From positions 543,890 to 607,889 of the forward strand of contig NZ_LFXJ01000010.1 in assembly GCF_001183605.1 (NCBI RefSeq): a DNA stretch of 64,000 nt, read 5' to 3'. The notes beneath the pieces were generated by a model. That model had not been told where the DNA came from. It searched no databases and worked only from the letters and a program-made list of their open reading frames with translations. Of the stretch, positions 17,537 through 26,285 are shown one piece after another (position 1 is the stretch's first letter; each line of letters begins with the position of its first letter). The DNA comes from Lysinibacillus xylanilyticus. Its GTDB lineage: Bacteria; Bacillota; Bacilli; Bacillales_A; Planococcaceae. Made by a program: the position numbers and the translations under genes.

Positions 17537-19012
17537 TTGCAATTAGCTGAGCTATTAAAAGACTGGCCATGTAGCGTAACCGGGGGATCTATTCGCACAA
17601 CGATTACAGGCGTCGAGGATTATGCTCAGGCAATTAAACCTGGGGATATTTTTATTGTACGTAAGGGTAAGAAAACATCGGGAAGTCGTTTTGTAAAAGA
17701 AGCATTAGCTCGGGGTGCTGTCGCTGTAGTATCGGAGGAAAGTATTTCAATGCCTATTACCGATCAAAGTATTCCTTTTGTTTGGGTTCCGAATACATCT
17801 CTATTTTTATCGTATGCGAGTGCAAAGCTTTCAGCATTTCCCGCAGAAGCATTAACAGTCATTGCGATTACAGGTACAAATGGTAAAACAACAGTGAGTC
17901 ATTTTGTGAGCCAATTATTAAGAGCCCTACATAAAAATGTTGCAGTTATTGGAACTGTAGGATTTTTCATCAACGAGCAGAAACAACAAACAGTGTATGA
18001 GCAATTAACTACATTACAGGCAAAAGAGTTACATCCGATTTTAAAGCAATGTGTACGAAATGGTGTTACACATGTTGTTTTAGAAGCTTCATCAATGGGA
18101 TTACAGCAAAATAGACTTGATCATTGTGATATCGATTGTGGCGTTTTTTTAAATTTATCGGAGGACCATTTAGAAGATCACGGAGGACTTGAGGCATATA
18201 AGCGTGCGAAAAAAAGATTAGCAGATTTATCGAAAAAACTAGTGCTAAATGGAGATGATAATTTTTGCCGTTCTGTTGGTATATATGATAAGAAAAAATC
18301 CTGCTCATTTGGCTTTGATAATCATAATGATTTACATATCCAAATTGTCAGTGAATCATTGGGGAAAACAGTAATTTGTTTACAAACGTCATCGAGTGAG
18401 CATATTATGGAAATCCCTTTTGTTGGTAAATATCATGTGCAAAATGCTGTAGCTGCATTGATGACTTTATGGCGCTTAGGTTTCTCAATTGAAGAGATAG
18501 CAGAGCATATGTGGTTGTTAAAGCTACCAGAAGGAAGACTTGAGAAAATAGACAATCCATTTGGTATTGATGTGTACGTAGATTACGCACATACTGCAGA
18601 GGCATTACAGGCTGTTCTGCAAACCTTGGATCGCTCGAAAAACCTTTACCTTGTATTTAGCTGTGGAGGAAATCGAGATAAGGCGAAACGTTTTGCAATG
18701 GGAGCAGTAGCTAGTAAGTATGCGAATGTTATTTTTTTAACAACTGATAATCCTCGTGATGAAGATCCGATTTTAATTAATGAAAGTATTATTGCTGGTT
18801 TTACTGAGCAGCAATATTATGAAATCTATCTAGATCGGAAAGTTGCAATTCATCAAGCATTAGCGAAGGCGGAAAAAGGTGATATTGTACTTGTTGCCGG
18901 AAAAGGGCATGAACAGACCCAACAAATAAAAAATCAAAAACTCCCTTTTTCCGATCAACAATGTATTCGAGATTACTTTTTAAATCTTATGTCTAAGGAC
19001 GGCGTTGAATGA
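17537..19012 (+). CDS. murE: UDP-MurNAc-tripeptide synthetase MurE, meso-DAP type
   Basis: The 491-residue Mur ligase has an N-terminal UDP-binding domain, the ATP loop ITGTNGKTT (about 112-120) and a central domain with YKRAKKRL. The C-terminal domain carries DNPRDEDP (404-411) and AGKGHE. DNPR with its arginine is the signature of ligases that add meso-diaminopimelate; lysine-adding enzymes usually lack this arginine. The TTG start follows GGGGG with eight bases spacing. It stands outside the dcw cluster, where murE normally lies between spoVD and mraY. A mother-cell-like promoter upstream suggests use in cortex synthesis. The last 20 bases overlap the convergent thioesterase gene. Confidence 0.9.
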   Translation: MQLAELLKDWPCSVTGGSIRTTITGVEDYAQAIKPGDIFIVRKGKKTSGSRFVKEALARGAVAVVSEESISMPITDQSIPFVWVPNTSLFLSYASAKLSAFPAEALTVIAITGTNGKTTVSHFVSQLLRALHKNVAVIGTVGFFINEQKQQTVYEQLTTLQAKELHPILKQCVRNGVTHVVLEASSMGLQQNRLDHCDIDCGVFLNLSEDHLEDHGGLEAYKRAKKRLADLSKKLVLNGDDNFCRSVGIYDKKKSCSFGFDNHNDLHIQIVSESLGKTVICLQTSSSEHIMEIPFVGKYHVQNAVAALMTLWRLGFSIEEIAEHMWLLKLPEGRLEKIDNPFGIDVYVDYAHTAEALQAVLQTLDRSKNLYLVFSCGGNRDKAKRFAMGAVASKYANVIFLTTDNPRDEDPILINESIIAGFTEQQYYEIYLDRKVAIHQALAKAEKGDIVLVAGKGHEQTQQIKNQKLPFSDQQCIRDYFLNLMSKDGVE

Positions 19013-19493
19013 CAAAGAAAGAACCAGTTGCAATAGCAAGTTTTCGTCCAGTCTCATCCTCGATATCACATTCCATCACAAGTGTCTGACGCCCTTTATG
19101 CACGAAACGTCCACGAGCAATTAGTTCTTTGTTGGTTGTTGTAGCAATATAAGAAATATTCATATTTGTTGTGACAACATTAGAGCCTTCTGGTACTGAA
19201 CGCGAAGCAAGTCCTCCCATTGCTGCATCCGCAATTGTTGCAATAATTCCACCGTGTGGTACCTTAATGGTATTATGGATAACTGGTGTAATGGGGATAC
19301 GAACTTCACTAACTTCAGGCTCAAATTTGCCAACCATGTGTAAGGCAGCATTAATATAACGCCGATGTATACCTTGTTGTTTATCGCGAAGGCCAGACAA
19401 TAAATGTAGTAAAACTTCCTCATCTTCAACTGTACTATGTTGTAAAATCTCTGCAAGTAATTGTTCTATTTCTTCTTTAGACGATGGTACCAA
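18993..19493 (-). CDS. PaaI-family hotdog thioesterase
   Basis: The 166-residue protein has a hotdog-fold thioesterase core after an N-terminal helical extension: VPHGGIIATIADAAMGGLA holds the conserved HGG and aspartate, followed by VVTTNMNISYIATTT and ELIARGRFVHKGRQTLVMECDIED. It probably cleaves an acyl-CoA thioester in the cytoplasm; the substrate cannot be told. The TTG start at 19493 has AAGGAG eight bases upstream. Its 3' end overlaps murE by 20 bases, tail to tail, with no terminator between. Confidence 0.85.
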   Translation of the reverse strand: MVPSSKEEIEQLLAEILQHSTVEDEEVLLHLLSGLRDKQQGIHRRYINAALHMVGKFEPEVSEVRIPITPVIHNTIKVPHGGIIATIADAAMGGLASRSVPEGSNVVTTNMNISYIATTTNKELIARGRFVHKGRQTLVMECDIEDETGRKLAIATGSFFVIQRRP

Positions 19494-19580
19494 TTAAAAA
19501 ACTCCTTCATTTAAAAATATCAATAATGTAAAATTACCATAAAATCTGTTATGATGGGAAAGAGATTGGGGGAATTAAAA

Positions 19581-20027
19581 ATGATGATGACCTCTGACTG
19601 GGCAATCATTTTAGATGAGGCCGATGAGCTTTGTGAGATGATTGTTTCCTCTGAGCCTGCGAAAATGCTACAGCAAGCATATGATGCTGTATATAGCGAT
19701 GTTCAAATAGTCGAAGCTATTTTTGCATTTAATCGCATGAAAGAGCAGTACGAAGATGTACAACGATTCGGAAAATATCATCCGGACTATCATACAATAA
19801 TGAAATCGATTCGTCAGCAAAAGCGCGCACTCGATTTAAATGAAAAGGTTTCAGCTTTAAGAATTGCTGAGAACGATTTTCAAGATTTACTTGATCAAAT
19901 AAGCTTACTTATAGGGAAAACTGTTTCAGAAGCGGTAAAAGTTCCTGTAAGTAATCCATTCTTTGCATCAGGTTCTTCATGTGGTGGAGGATGTGGCTCA
20001 GGCGGTTCTTGCTCTTGCTCTGCATAA
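19581..20027 (+). CDS. ylbF: YlbF family regulator (RNase Y / Y-complex partner)
   Basis: The 148-residue helical protein is of the YlbF/YmcA family (Com_YlbF), with FNRMKEQYEDVQRFGKYHPDYHTIMKSIRQQKR in the core. The cysteine-rich tail GGGCGSGGSCSCSA fits the iron-sulphur-binding C-terminus of YlbF. In Bacillus it forms a complex with YmcA and YaaT that modulates RNase Y processing, competence and biofilm. The ATG at 19581 has GGGGGA upstream; an earlier in-frame ATG at 19551 lacks a ribosome site. ylbG is normally next but is here 2.6 kb away. Confidence 0.92.
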   Translation: MMMTSDWAIILDEADELCEMIVSSEPAKMLQQAYDAVYSDVQIVEAIFAFNRMKEQYEDVQRFGKYHPDYHTIMKSIRQQKRALDLNEKVSALRIAENDFQDLLDQISLLIGKTVSEAVKVPVSNPFFASGSSCGGGCGSGGSCSCSA

Positions 20028-20044
20028 ACAAGGTAATACTTTTT

Positions 20045-20091
20045 TTAGACTGTATGCAAACTCGGATGAGTTTCTATACAGTCTTTTTTTA
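20045..20091 (+). terminator. terminator after ylbF
   Basis: AGACTGTAT with CAAACTC pairs with GAGTTT and ATACAGTCT, followed by seven T. Confidence 0.9.
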
Positions 20092-20189
20092 CTGTACTAA
20101 CGACAGTAATAAACCTCAGGGTGTAATTACTAAGGAAAAATTGTATAGTAATTGCATAGGCGTTATAGAAATTAAAGGAGGATTAACAA

Positions 20190-21242
20190 ATGAAGACGTA
20201 TAGAATTGCTGTTATACCAGGAGATGGGATTGGTAAAGAGGTTGTACCAGCGGCGATAGAAGTTCTTAATAAAGCCGCTCAATTAGATGGCAGCTTTGAA
20301 TTTGAATGGACAGAATTCCCGTGGGGTTGTGATTATTATTTAGAGACAGGTAAAATGATGCCTGATAATGGTATTGAAATTTTAAAAGGTTACGATCAAA
20401 TCTTTTTAGGTGCTGTAGGCATGCCAGATTTAGTACCAGATCACATTTCATTATGGGGACTACTTATTAAAATCCGCCGTGAGATGAAGCAATCTATTAA
20501 TGTGCGTCCAGCAAAGTTACTTCAAGGTTTGCCTTCACCTTTACGTAACCCAAATGGCTTTGATTTTGTAGTTGTACGTGAAAACTCAGAGGGAGAGTAT
20601 GCTGAGAGTGGTGGCAGAATACATAGTGGGCAGGATGAGGTTGCTATCCAAAATGCTATTTTTACAAGGAAGGGAACAGAACGTGCAATGCGATATGCAT
20701 TTGAAATGGCGAAAACTCGACGCCAGCATGTTACAAGTGCCACAAAATCTAATGGAATAACGTACAGTATGCCTTTTTGGGATGAAATATTTGCTGAAGT
20801 TGGTAAAGATTACAAGAACATAGAACAAATATCTAATCATATTGATGCTTTAGCTGCCTTTTTAGTGATGAAGCCAGAAAACTTTGATGTCATTGTTGCG
20901 TCAAATTTATTTGGGGATATTTTAACCGACTTAGGTGGTGCAATTATGGGGAGTATCGGAATTGCCCCAGCTGCAAATTTAAATATAGAACGACAATACC
21001 CATCAATGTTTGAACCAGTTCATGGCTCTGCTCCTGATATTGCAGGACAAGGGATAGCAAATCCACTTGGACAAATTTGGACAGGTAAAATGATGCTTGA
21101 TTTCTTAGGCTATCATGAGCTTGGTACAAAAGTGCTAAATGCGATAGAAGCAACATTAGCAGAAGGTATTAAAACAGGCGATTTGGGAGGAAAAGCGACA
21201 TTACGTGATGTAACAGATGCGTTATTACGTCATTTACAATAA
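20190..21242 (+). CDS. tartrate / D-malate dehydrogenase (YcsA-like)
   Basis: The 350-residue beta-decarboxylating dehydrogenase belongs to the isocitrate/isopropylmalate family. It starts IAVIPGDGIGKEVVP and has SINVRPAKL, VVRENSEGEYAESGGR, the catalytic lysine region ATKSNGITYSMPFW, ASNLFGDILTDLGGAI and the NAD site EPVHGSAPDIAGQGIANP. The short loop and GRIHSG segment fit the tartrate/D-malate dehydrogenase subgroup rather than LeuB. It oxidises and decarboxylates a 2-hydroxy acid with NAD. An AAAGGAGG ribosome site precedes the ATG. It is unrelated to its ylb neighbours and may have been inserted between ylbF and ylbG. Confidence 0.85.
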   Translation: MKTYRIAVIPGDGIGKEVVPAAIEVLNKAAQLDGSFEFEWTEFPWGCDYYLETGKMMPDNGIEILKGYDQIFLGAVGMPDLVPDHISLWGLLIKIRREMKQSINVRPAKLLQGLPSPLRNPNGFDFVVVRENSEGEYAESGGRIHSGQDEVAIQNAIFTRKGTERAMRYAFEMAKTRRQHVTSATKSNGITYSMPFWDEIFAEVGKDYKNIEQISNHIDALAAFLVMKPENFDVIVASNLFGDILTDLGGAIMGSIGIAPAANLNIERQYPSMFEPVHGSAPDIAGQGIANPLGQIWTGKMMLDFLGYHELGTKVLNAIEATLAEGIKTGDLGGKATLRDVTDALLRHLQ

Positions 21243-21249
21243 TGTGAAA

Positions 21250-21362
21250 TAGTAACTTCTCTCTATGGAAGTCTCCCGCCTCTATAGGTGGTGATGTGAA
21301 TGCGGTTAAGCGTCTAAACATCCGCTGAGGTACCTGCTAATTTTATAGGTAGAGAAATTATA
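21250..21362 (+). other. structured intergenic block resembling an IS605/TnpB omega-RNA end
   Basis: Several short helices can be drawn: ACTTC/GAAGT, CCGCCT-ctat-AGGTGG, GCGG/CCGC across TTAAGCG, and TACCT/AGGTA. The string GTGAATGCGGTTAAGCG recalls the 3' scaffold of Firmicute IS200/IS605 (TnpB) elements as I remember it. No tnpB or tnpA frame is nearby. It follows the tartrate dehydrogenase stop by only a few bases. It may be an IS relic or an independent RNA. Confidence 0.35.
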
Positions 21363-21364
21363 AA

Positions 21365-21407
21365 ATATAAAAACGAAAGATAAGGGCTGTTAGTAGAAGG
21401 CCCTTAC
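21365..21407 (-). terminator. weak terminator of the GDPD gene
   Basis: TAAGGGC (21381-21387) pairs with GCCCTTA; on the minus strand a T-rich tract (TTTCGTTTTT) follows. Confidence 0.5.
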
Positions 21408-21450
21408 CAATCAATGTGTAAAATGAAGATTAGGCTCCATTCCGTTATTC

Positions 21451-22350
21451 TTATTTTTGTAGTAATTCTACAGCAATATCAGGTCGATCTGTAATAATAC
21501 CTTTTGCACCGTTGTGAATTAATTTGTTCATTGTTGCTACGTCATTGATAGTCCAATAATGAACAGGGATGTTTAAGTTGTTTAAAAACTGGATAAATTT
21601 CGGAGATTCTAGTGTGATTACTCCTGATTTAGGTGGTAACTGGAATACATCTACCTTTGGATGATATAAGTGTCCAAATTGGCTTGAGAAAGAAGCAAAT
21701 GCTTTACGAACATCTGATTCACCTGCACCGAGTGCTACTTGATTTTGTGCATATAAATTAAAGCGATCGATTTGTTCACCATAAAAGCTTGTGACAACTA
21801 CTCGATTCTCAGTCCCAAGTTCCTCAATTAAACGCCATAGTTTAGAAGGCATTAAACTTCCTTCATACGTATCCGGTGCATCTTTAATGTCAATATTTAC
21901 TAACATATTCGGATAAGTTTCTAGTAATTCACGTAATGTGACAACGTCTACTTTTTCATCTCGATAAGGGAATTCCCCATCTAAATCTTCAAATTGATAA
22001 CCGTGGTTTAATGCATTTATTTCTGCTAAAGTCATGTCTGCAACAAGTCCATAGCCATCTGTTGTACGATCAACAGTATCATCGTGGAAAACGATAATTT
22101 CCTCATCTTTGGTTAAGCGAATATCTATTTCAAAGCCGTCAACACCTAACTGTGCGGCTTTTTCAAAAGCAGGCATTGTATGTTCAGGTGCTAAATGAGC
22201 ACCGCCACGATGTGCGAGAATAATTGGGTGATCAAATTGTAATGCTTGTTTACCTTCTCGCTGTTGAGGTTTAGAAATAGCTTTACTACCTGCCCAAGCA
22301 GCTGCACTTGCCGCTGCGATTGCAAGCGCAATCTTTGTTTTCTTACCCAT
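21451..22350 (-). CDS. membrane-anchored glycerophosphodiester phosphodiesterase
   Basis: The product of about 299 residues has an N-terminal hydrophobic alanine-rich anchor (about 5-25). A GDPD TIM-barrel follows, with catalytic histidines in ILAHRGGAHLAPEHTMPAF and IIVFHDDTVDRTTDG. The metal ligands DGFEIDIRLTKD and the C-terminal VHYWTINDVATM and GIITDRPD are also seen. It hydrolyses glycerophosphodiesters to glycerol-3-phosphate, probably outside the membrane, to recycle lipid or teichoic acid parts. The ATG at 22350 has AGGAGG upstream. It lies with the tartrate dehydrogenase gene between ylbF and ylbG. Confidence 0.9.
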   Translation of the reverse strand: MGKKTKIALAIAAASAAAWAGSKAISKPQQREGKQALQFDHPIILAHRGGAHLAPEHTMPAFEKAAQLGVDGFEIDIRLTKDEEIIVFHDDTVDRTTDGYGLVADMTLAEINALNHGYQFEDLDGEFPYRDEKVDVVTLRELLETYPNMLVNIDIKDAPDTYEGSLMPSKLWRLIEELGTENRVVVTSFYGEQIDRFNLYAQNQVALGAGESDVRKAFASFSSQFGHLYHPKVDVFQLPPKSGVITLESPKFIQFLNNLNIPVHYWTINDVATMNKLIHNGAKGIITDRPDIAVELLQK

Positions 22351-22600
22351 ATTCGTCCTCCTTAACAATTAAATTAATATAAATAGTACCGGCAATTTCA
22401 CACTTTAATTTTCAGTTAGCAAACAAAAAGTTCTAACTTAAACTAGTATTCTATAGCTTGCATAAGTGAATGTAAAACTCTTAGTTAACGTTGTATGCTT
22501 TTCCATTATAACGGAAAATTGAGCGTTCTGTCAGCTAAACTCTGTTGCTATCATTTTCCGGTCTATGGTATTCTTTTATGTAAGAAATGAGGGGAATAAT

Positions 22601-22879
22601 ATGAACGAACGCCAAGGACTAATCGTTTACGTCCATCAATTAAAACATGCGAAGTCTCTTCGAAAGTATGGTCATGTTCTTTATATTTCTCGGAGGCAAA
22701 AATATGTAGTGATTTATTGCGAGCGAGAGGAAATTGAATCAATGACAACAAAACTACAACGCCTTCCATTCGTGAAAGACGTTGTAAAGTCTTATCGTCC
22801 ATTTGTAAAAACTGAGTATGAAAATGCAAAACCAGATAAAGCGAAAGAATATGACTATGACTATAAAGCAGGTCTTTAA
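22601..22879 (+). CDS. ylbG: YlbG family protein (DUF2129)
   Basis: The 92-residue protein has the DUF2129 pattern: [36 protein letters not shown] and [14 protein letters not shown]. It is cytoplasmic and of unknown function. The ATG at 22601 follows GAGGGG; an earlier in-frame start at 22565 has no ribosome site. It abuts the 3' end of the convergent YlbA-like gene with three bases between them. Confidence 0.9.
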   Translation: MNERQGLIVYVHQLKHAKSLRKYGHVLYISRRQKYVVIYCEREEIESMTTKLQRLPFVKDVVKSYRPFVKTEYENAKPDKAKEYDYDYKAGL

Positions 22880-22881
22880 TA

Positions 22882-23271
22882 TTATGTCAACGCTGGAATA
22901 TAGTGATGAAGTCTCATTATTCCAATTAAGTATTGATAAAATAGTTTTGATTCCGAAAATATAGAAGAGTGCTTTATTTCTACAACAACCGCTTTTCTAT
23001 CTAGTCGTTTAATACTTTCTTCAAACAATTTTTGTCGCTGTGAAGGCTGCTCTTCATTAAAAGGGATGCCTTCTCGACAAATATAAATCGGCATAAATTT
23101 ACTTTCGCCGACTGGTTTTAAAGCGACTGCTAAAGAGGCAACCTTTTTTTCTTCTTTAGTGGATGTTAGTATAAAGGCTTGGTGGAAGCGATCTTGATTG
23201 GTTCTCACGATTTCGAGTAGCTCATAAACATCACCATAGCCCTCACCTAATTCTATAAATTGTTGTGGCAT
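22882..23271 (-). CDS. YlbA-like conserved protein (DUF7147 type)
   Basis: The product is a 129-residue soluble protein. The segments QFIELGEGYGDVYELLEI, MPIYICREGIP and the ending LFYQYLIGIMRLHHYIPAL match a short conserved Bacillus family that I associate with YlbA, found beside ctaG in Bacillus subtilis. Some members are annotated as methylthioribose kinase, for which I see no support. I chose the ATG at 23271. The AAGGAT site is about 12 bases away, rather long; an upstream in-frame GTG (23298) has none. Confidence 0.65.
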   Translation of the reverse strand: MPQQFIELGEGYGDVYELLEIVRTNQDRFHQAFILTSTKEEKKVASLAVALKPVGESKFMPIYICREGIPFNEEQPSQRQKLFEESIKRLDRKAVVVEIKHSSIFSESKLFYQYLIGIMRLHHYIPALT

Positions 23272-23327
23272 AAAAACTGCACATCCTTTCCAATACACAT
23301 AGTATCATGCTGCGGGAGGTCAAGCAC

Positions 23328-24755
23328 ATGAAATTTGCAATGAGTTTTTTTTCCATTCTAGCACTAATCATTACCGGAACGTTATTTTTTCAATACCATG
23401 CTTATTCGTCTGACTTAGAAACAGGCAATGGCGAATTCCATTATTCACAAGAGATAGAAATTGTCTATCGAGAAAATAGCTTGGATATTCGTCAACATTT
23501 TAAAAATTTACCCAACCAAAAAGTGGAGATAAAGTGGCCGGAAAATGCGGTAAATCCAAGTTGCTTTATCGACAACGAAAAAAGCTGTGATCGCTTATCA
23601 AAAGAAGTCTCATATTTTAATAAAGGAGAGACTAAATCACAATCTGTTTCATACATAATTCCGATTAAGGGTGGCTTAAAAGATAAAATGCTCATCCAAA
23701 ATGTTTTCGCCACATTAACGAATGGTGAATCATCTTATTCTGTTGTACATATTTCAGCTGATAGTAAAATTGTTGGTCAGTGGATAACGGGGTTGCCTTT
23801 AGTAGGTCAGCAAAAACTATCACTTGTTAACTATACAATGTTTAGTGGGTATGGTACAGTTCGTGATATTTACTGGCAAACGGGTAATTTAAAAGCACAA
23901 GAGCAAACTCCTGTGTTATCTATTTATGCCTCGGGAGCTATTTCGAAGAATTTCTTGAAATCATTGGAGAATTTTAAGTTTTTGAATGATCAACATATTG
24001 CTATTATTCAAGAAAAGAATCCAGTGAAAGAACATGATGACCGACTTTTATTTTTACCAGAGTTAACTGAACAAGCTGTTGAACAAGAAGTTATACTGTC
24101 ACAAATAAAGTCGCAATATAAGTTTAAAGATTCACCAACATGGTTACCGGAAGTGGTGGCATCTTATTTAGTGAAGGATACGATTGGCTCAGATAAAGCG
24201 AAGAAAATCGTGAAGACGCTAAAAGAATATATGACAACTGCTCAAGATGCGGAATGGCAGGAAGCTTTGAATAAACTTGGGGAAGAGCCGATTTCTCCTG
24301 CGTCAATGGACGATCTTTTATCTGAGGTATTAAATGCAAAAACGTCCTATTTTAAGTTGAATACTGCCCAAGAAAATGGCACATATCCACTATTATTTGA
24401 GGATGAACGAAGTGTTTATGTGAATGACGTTGTGAGAGAAGATGTTCATGTAATACTTTATGAAGGGCAAGTATTATATAATGCTGATAAATTGTTACCT
24501 TATCTAGGCTATACTGCTGGTGAAGGTAAAAATGGATATTATATCAATAGTGATAATCGCACATTCCGATTCCCGAAAGAACCAGGTTTTTATGTATTTA
24601 ATCAACATAGATATTCGACAATTTCAGAACCGATTATAAAAATTGCCAATAATTATTATGTTGAAGAAGCTTGGCTACAACGATTATTTTTAGTAGAATT
24701 ACAAAAAAGTGATGGTCGTATCAATATTAAGATGTTAACACAAGAACAAGAATAA
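23328..24755 (+). CDS. secreted hypothetical protein with a stalk-like C-terminal domain
   Basis: I do not recognise this 475-residue protein as a whole. It has a signal peptide or anchor (about 1-27), then a beta-rich region with two cysteines (NPSCF and KSCDR). A middle helical part (about 240-340) contains WLPEVVASYLVKDTIGSDKAKKIVKTLKEY. The C-terminal part, with YVNDVVREDVHVILYEGQVL and LLPYLGYTAGEG, resembles the copper amine oxidase-like stalk domains of secreted Firmicute proteins. The ATG at 23328 follows GGGAGG. It is divergent from the YlbA-like gene (56 bases) and precedes rsmD, a place where Bacillus has no such gene. Confidence 0.7.
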   Translation: MKFAMSFFSILALIITGTLFFQYHAYSSDLETGNGEFHYSQEIEIVYRENSLDIRQHFKNLPNQKVEIKWPENAVNPSCFIDNEKSCDRLSKEVSYFNKGETKSQSVSYIIPIKGGLKDKMLIQNVFATLTNGESSYSVVHISADSKIVGQWITGLPLVGQQKLSLVNYTMFSGYGTVRDIYWQTGNLKAQEQTPVLSIYASGAISKNFLKSLENFKFLNDQHIAIIQEKNPVKEHDDRLLFLPELTEQAVEQEVILSQIKSQYKFKDSPTWLPEVVASYLVKDTIGSDKAKKIVKTLKEYMTTAQDAEWQEALNKLGEEPISPASMDDLLSEVLNAKTSYFKLNTAQENGTYPLLFEDERSVYVNDVVREDVHVILYEGQVLYNADKLLPYLGYTAGEGKNGYYINSDNRTFRFPKEPGFYVFNQHRYSTISEPIIKIANNYYVEEAWLQRLFLVELQKSDGRINIKMLTQEQE

Positions 24756-24757
24756 AT

Positions 24758-24793
24758 TTTTTTTGCAGCGGAGGTTCGTCTTTCGCTGCAAAA
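24758..24793. other. hairpin upstream of rsmD
   Basis: TTTTTGCAGCG and CGCTGCAAAAA pair perfectly around a 13-base loop. The T run is on the left and the A run on the right, the reverse of an ordinary terminator on the plus strand. Confidence 0.5.
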
Positions 24794-24880
24794 ATGCTTT
24801 TATCTTCAATCAACAACAGCAACAACAATTACGCCAATGCGCAATTGATTTATGGAAAAAGAAAGCACGGTGATTTGCCT

Positions 24881-25441
24881 ATGAGAGTTGTAGCAGGAGA
24901 ACGTAAAGGGATGCCTTTAAAGGCAATTGCAGGGAACACGACGAGACCTACAACCGATAAAGTAAAGGAATCTATATTTAATATTATTGGTCCATTTTTT
25001 GATGGAGGGATAGCGCTCGATTTATTTGCAGGGAGCGGTGGCTTAGGCATCGAATCTTTAAGTAGAGGGGCTGAGCACGCCGTTTTTATTGAAAAGGATG
25101 CAAAGGCGTTCCAAGTACTACAGGAAAACATAAAAAAATGTCGTTACGAGGATTACTCTGAGCTTTTTCGTATAGATGCAAAGCGTGCTGTGAAAGCGTT
25201 ATTAAAACGTGATGTTACGTTTAAATTAGTATTTTTAGATCCACCATATCATCACAAAGAATATTATGACTTAGTGCAGGTTCTTGTCGACAATGATAAA
25301 ATTCAACATGATGGCATTATTTTATGTGAGCATGCAAAAGAAGTAGAATTACCACAGAGATTTGGGGACTTTGTATTAAAAAGACAAGAAACATATGGCG
25401 GAACGATTATATCCGTTTATCTTCATTCAGAGGGTGTCTAA
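24881..25441 (+). CDS. rsmD: 16S rRNA (guanine966-N2)-methyltransferase RsmD
   Basis: The 186-residue class I methyltransferase starts MRVVAGERKGMPL and has TRPTTDKVKESIFNI, the SAM loop ALDLFAGSGGLGIE and the catalytic DPPY. It methylates G966 of 16S rRNA. I chose the ATG at 24881 because family proteins begin here; the ribosome site (GGTGA) is weak. An upstream in-frame ATG at 24794 would add 29 asparagine-rich residues not typical of the family. coaD follows after 47 bases, the usual pair. Confidence 0.93.
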   Translation: MRVVAGERKGMPLKAIAGNTTRPTTDKVKESIFNIIGPFFDGGIALDLFAGSGGLGIESLSRGAEHAVFIEKDAKAFQVLQENIKKCRYEDYSELFRIDAKRAVKALLKRDVTFKLVFLDPPYHHKEYYDLVQVLVDNDKIQHDGIILCEHAKEVELPQRFGDFVLKRQETYGGTIISVYLHSEGV

Positions 25442-25470
25442 ACACCCTCTGAAAATTAATCGTTGCATAG

Positions 25471-25980
<510 letters not shown>

Positions 25981-26017
25981 AAAAATAGAGGCTGGGTGCA
26001 AAACTGATCAAAGCCAT

Positions 26018-26069
26018 CAAAAGCGCGAGAAAATCAATTTTAGAAATGTTGATTTCTCGCGCTTTTTTA
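26018..26069 (+). terminator. terminator after coaD
   Basis: AAGCGCGAGAAAATCAA pairs with TTGATTTCTCGCGCTT, followed by a T run. The preceding GAGGCTGGGTGCAAAA resembles a short motif common near 3' ends in Firmicutes. Confidence 0.9.
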
Positions 26070-26285
26070 ATGTGGAATTTTGTTCTGGTTTTATTTATTT
26101 GACAAAAAATGGATTTAAGAATTATCATAATATTTTCTGCTATTGGTTACATCTGAGGAAAGTTATAGGAGTAGGAATTGGATTGAGTTCCTCTGCTATG
26201 CTTACTCCTAAATCCAGTCTTTTCGTTTCACTCTAATCAAAAAATATAAAATGCTTAACCGTATCTTTACTCTAAAGGTGATTAT
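26070..26285. other. intergenic, no gene seen
   Basis: AT-rich sequence lies between the coaD terminator and the 3' end of ylbJ. A 90-codon frame reading out of coaD lacks a ribosome site and family features. No clear ylbJ terminator was found. Confidence 0.5.

Noticed and set aside
22563..22829. 88-codon frame antisense to ylbG
   Set aside because: It mirrors the conserved YlbG coding sequence and has no start signal.
24758..24793. Terminator before rsmD
   Set aside because: The stem has T on the left and A on the right with no T tract after it on either strand; kept only as a hairpin.
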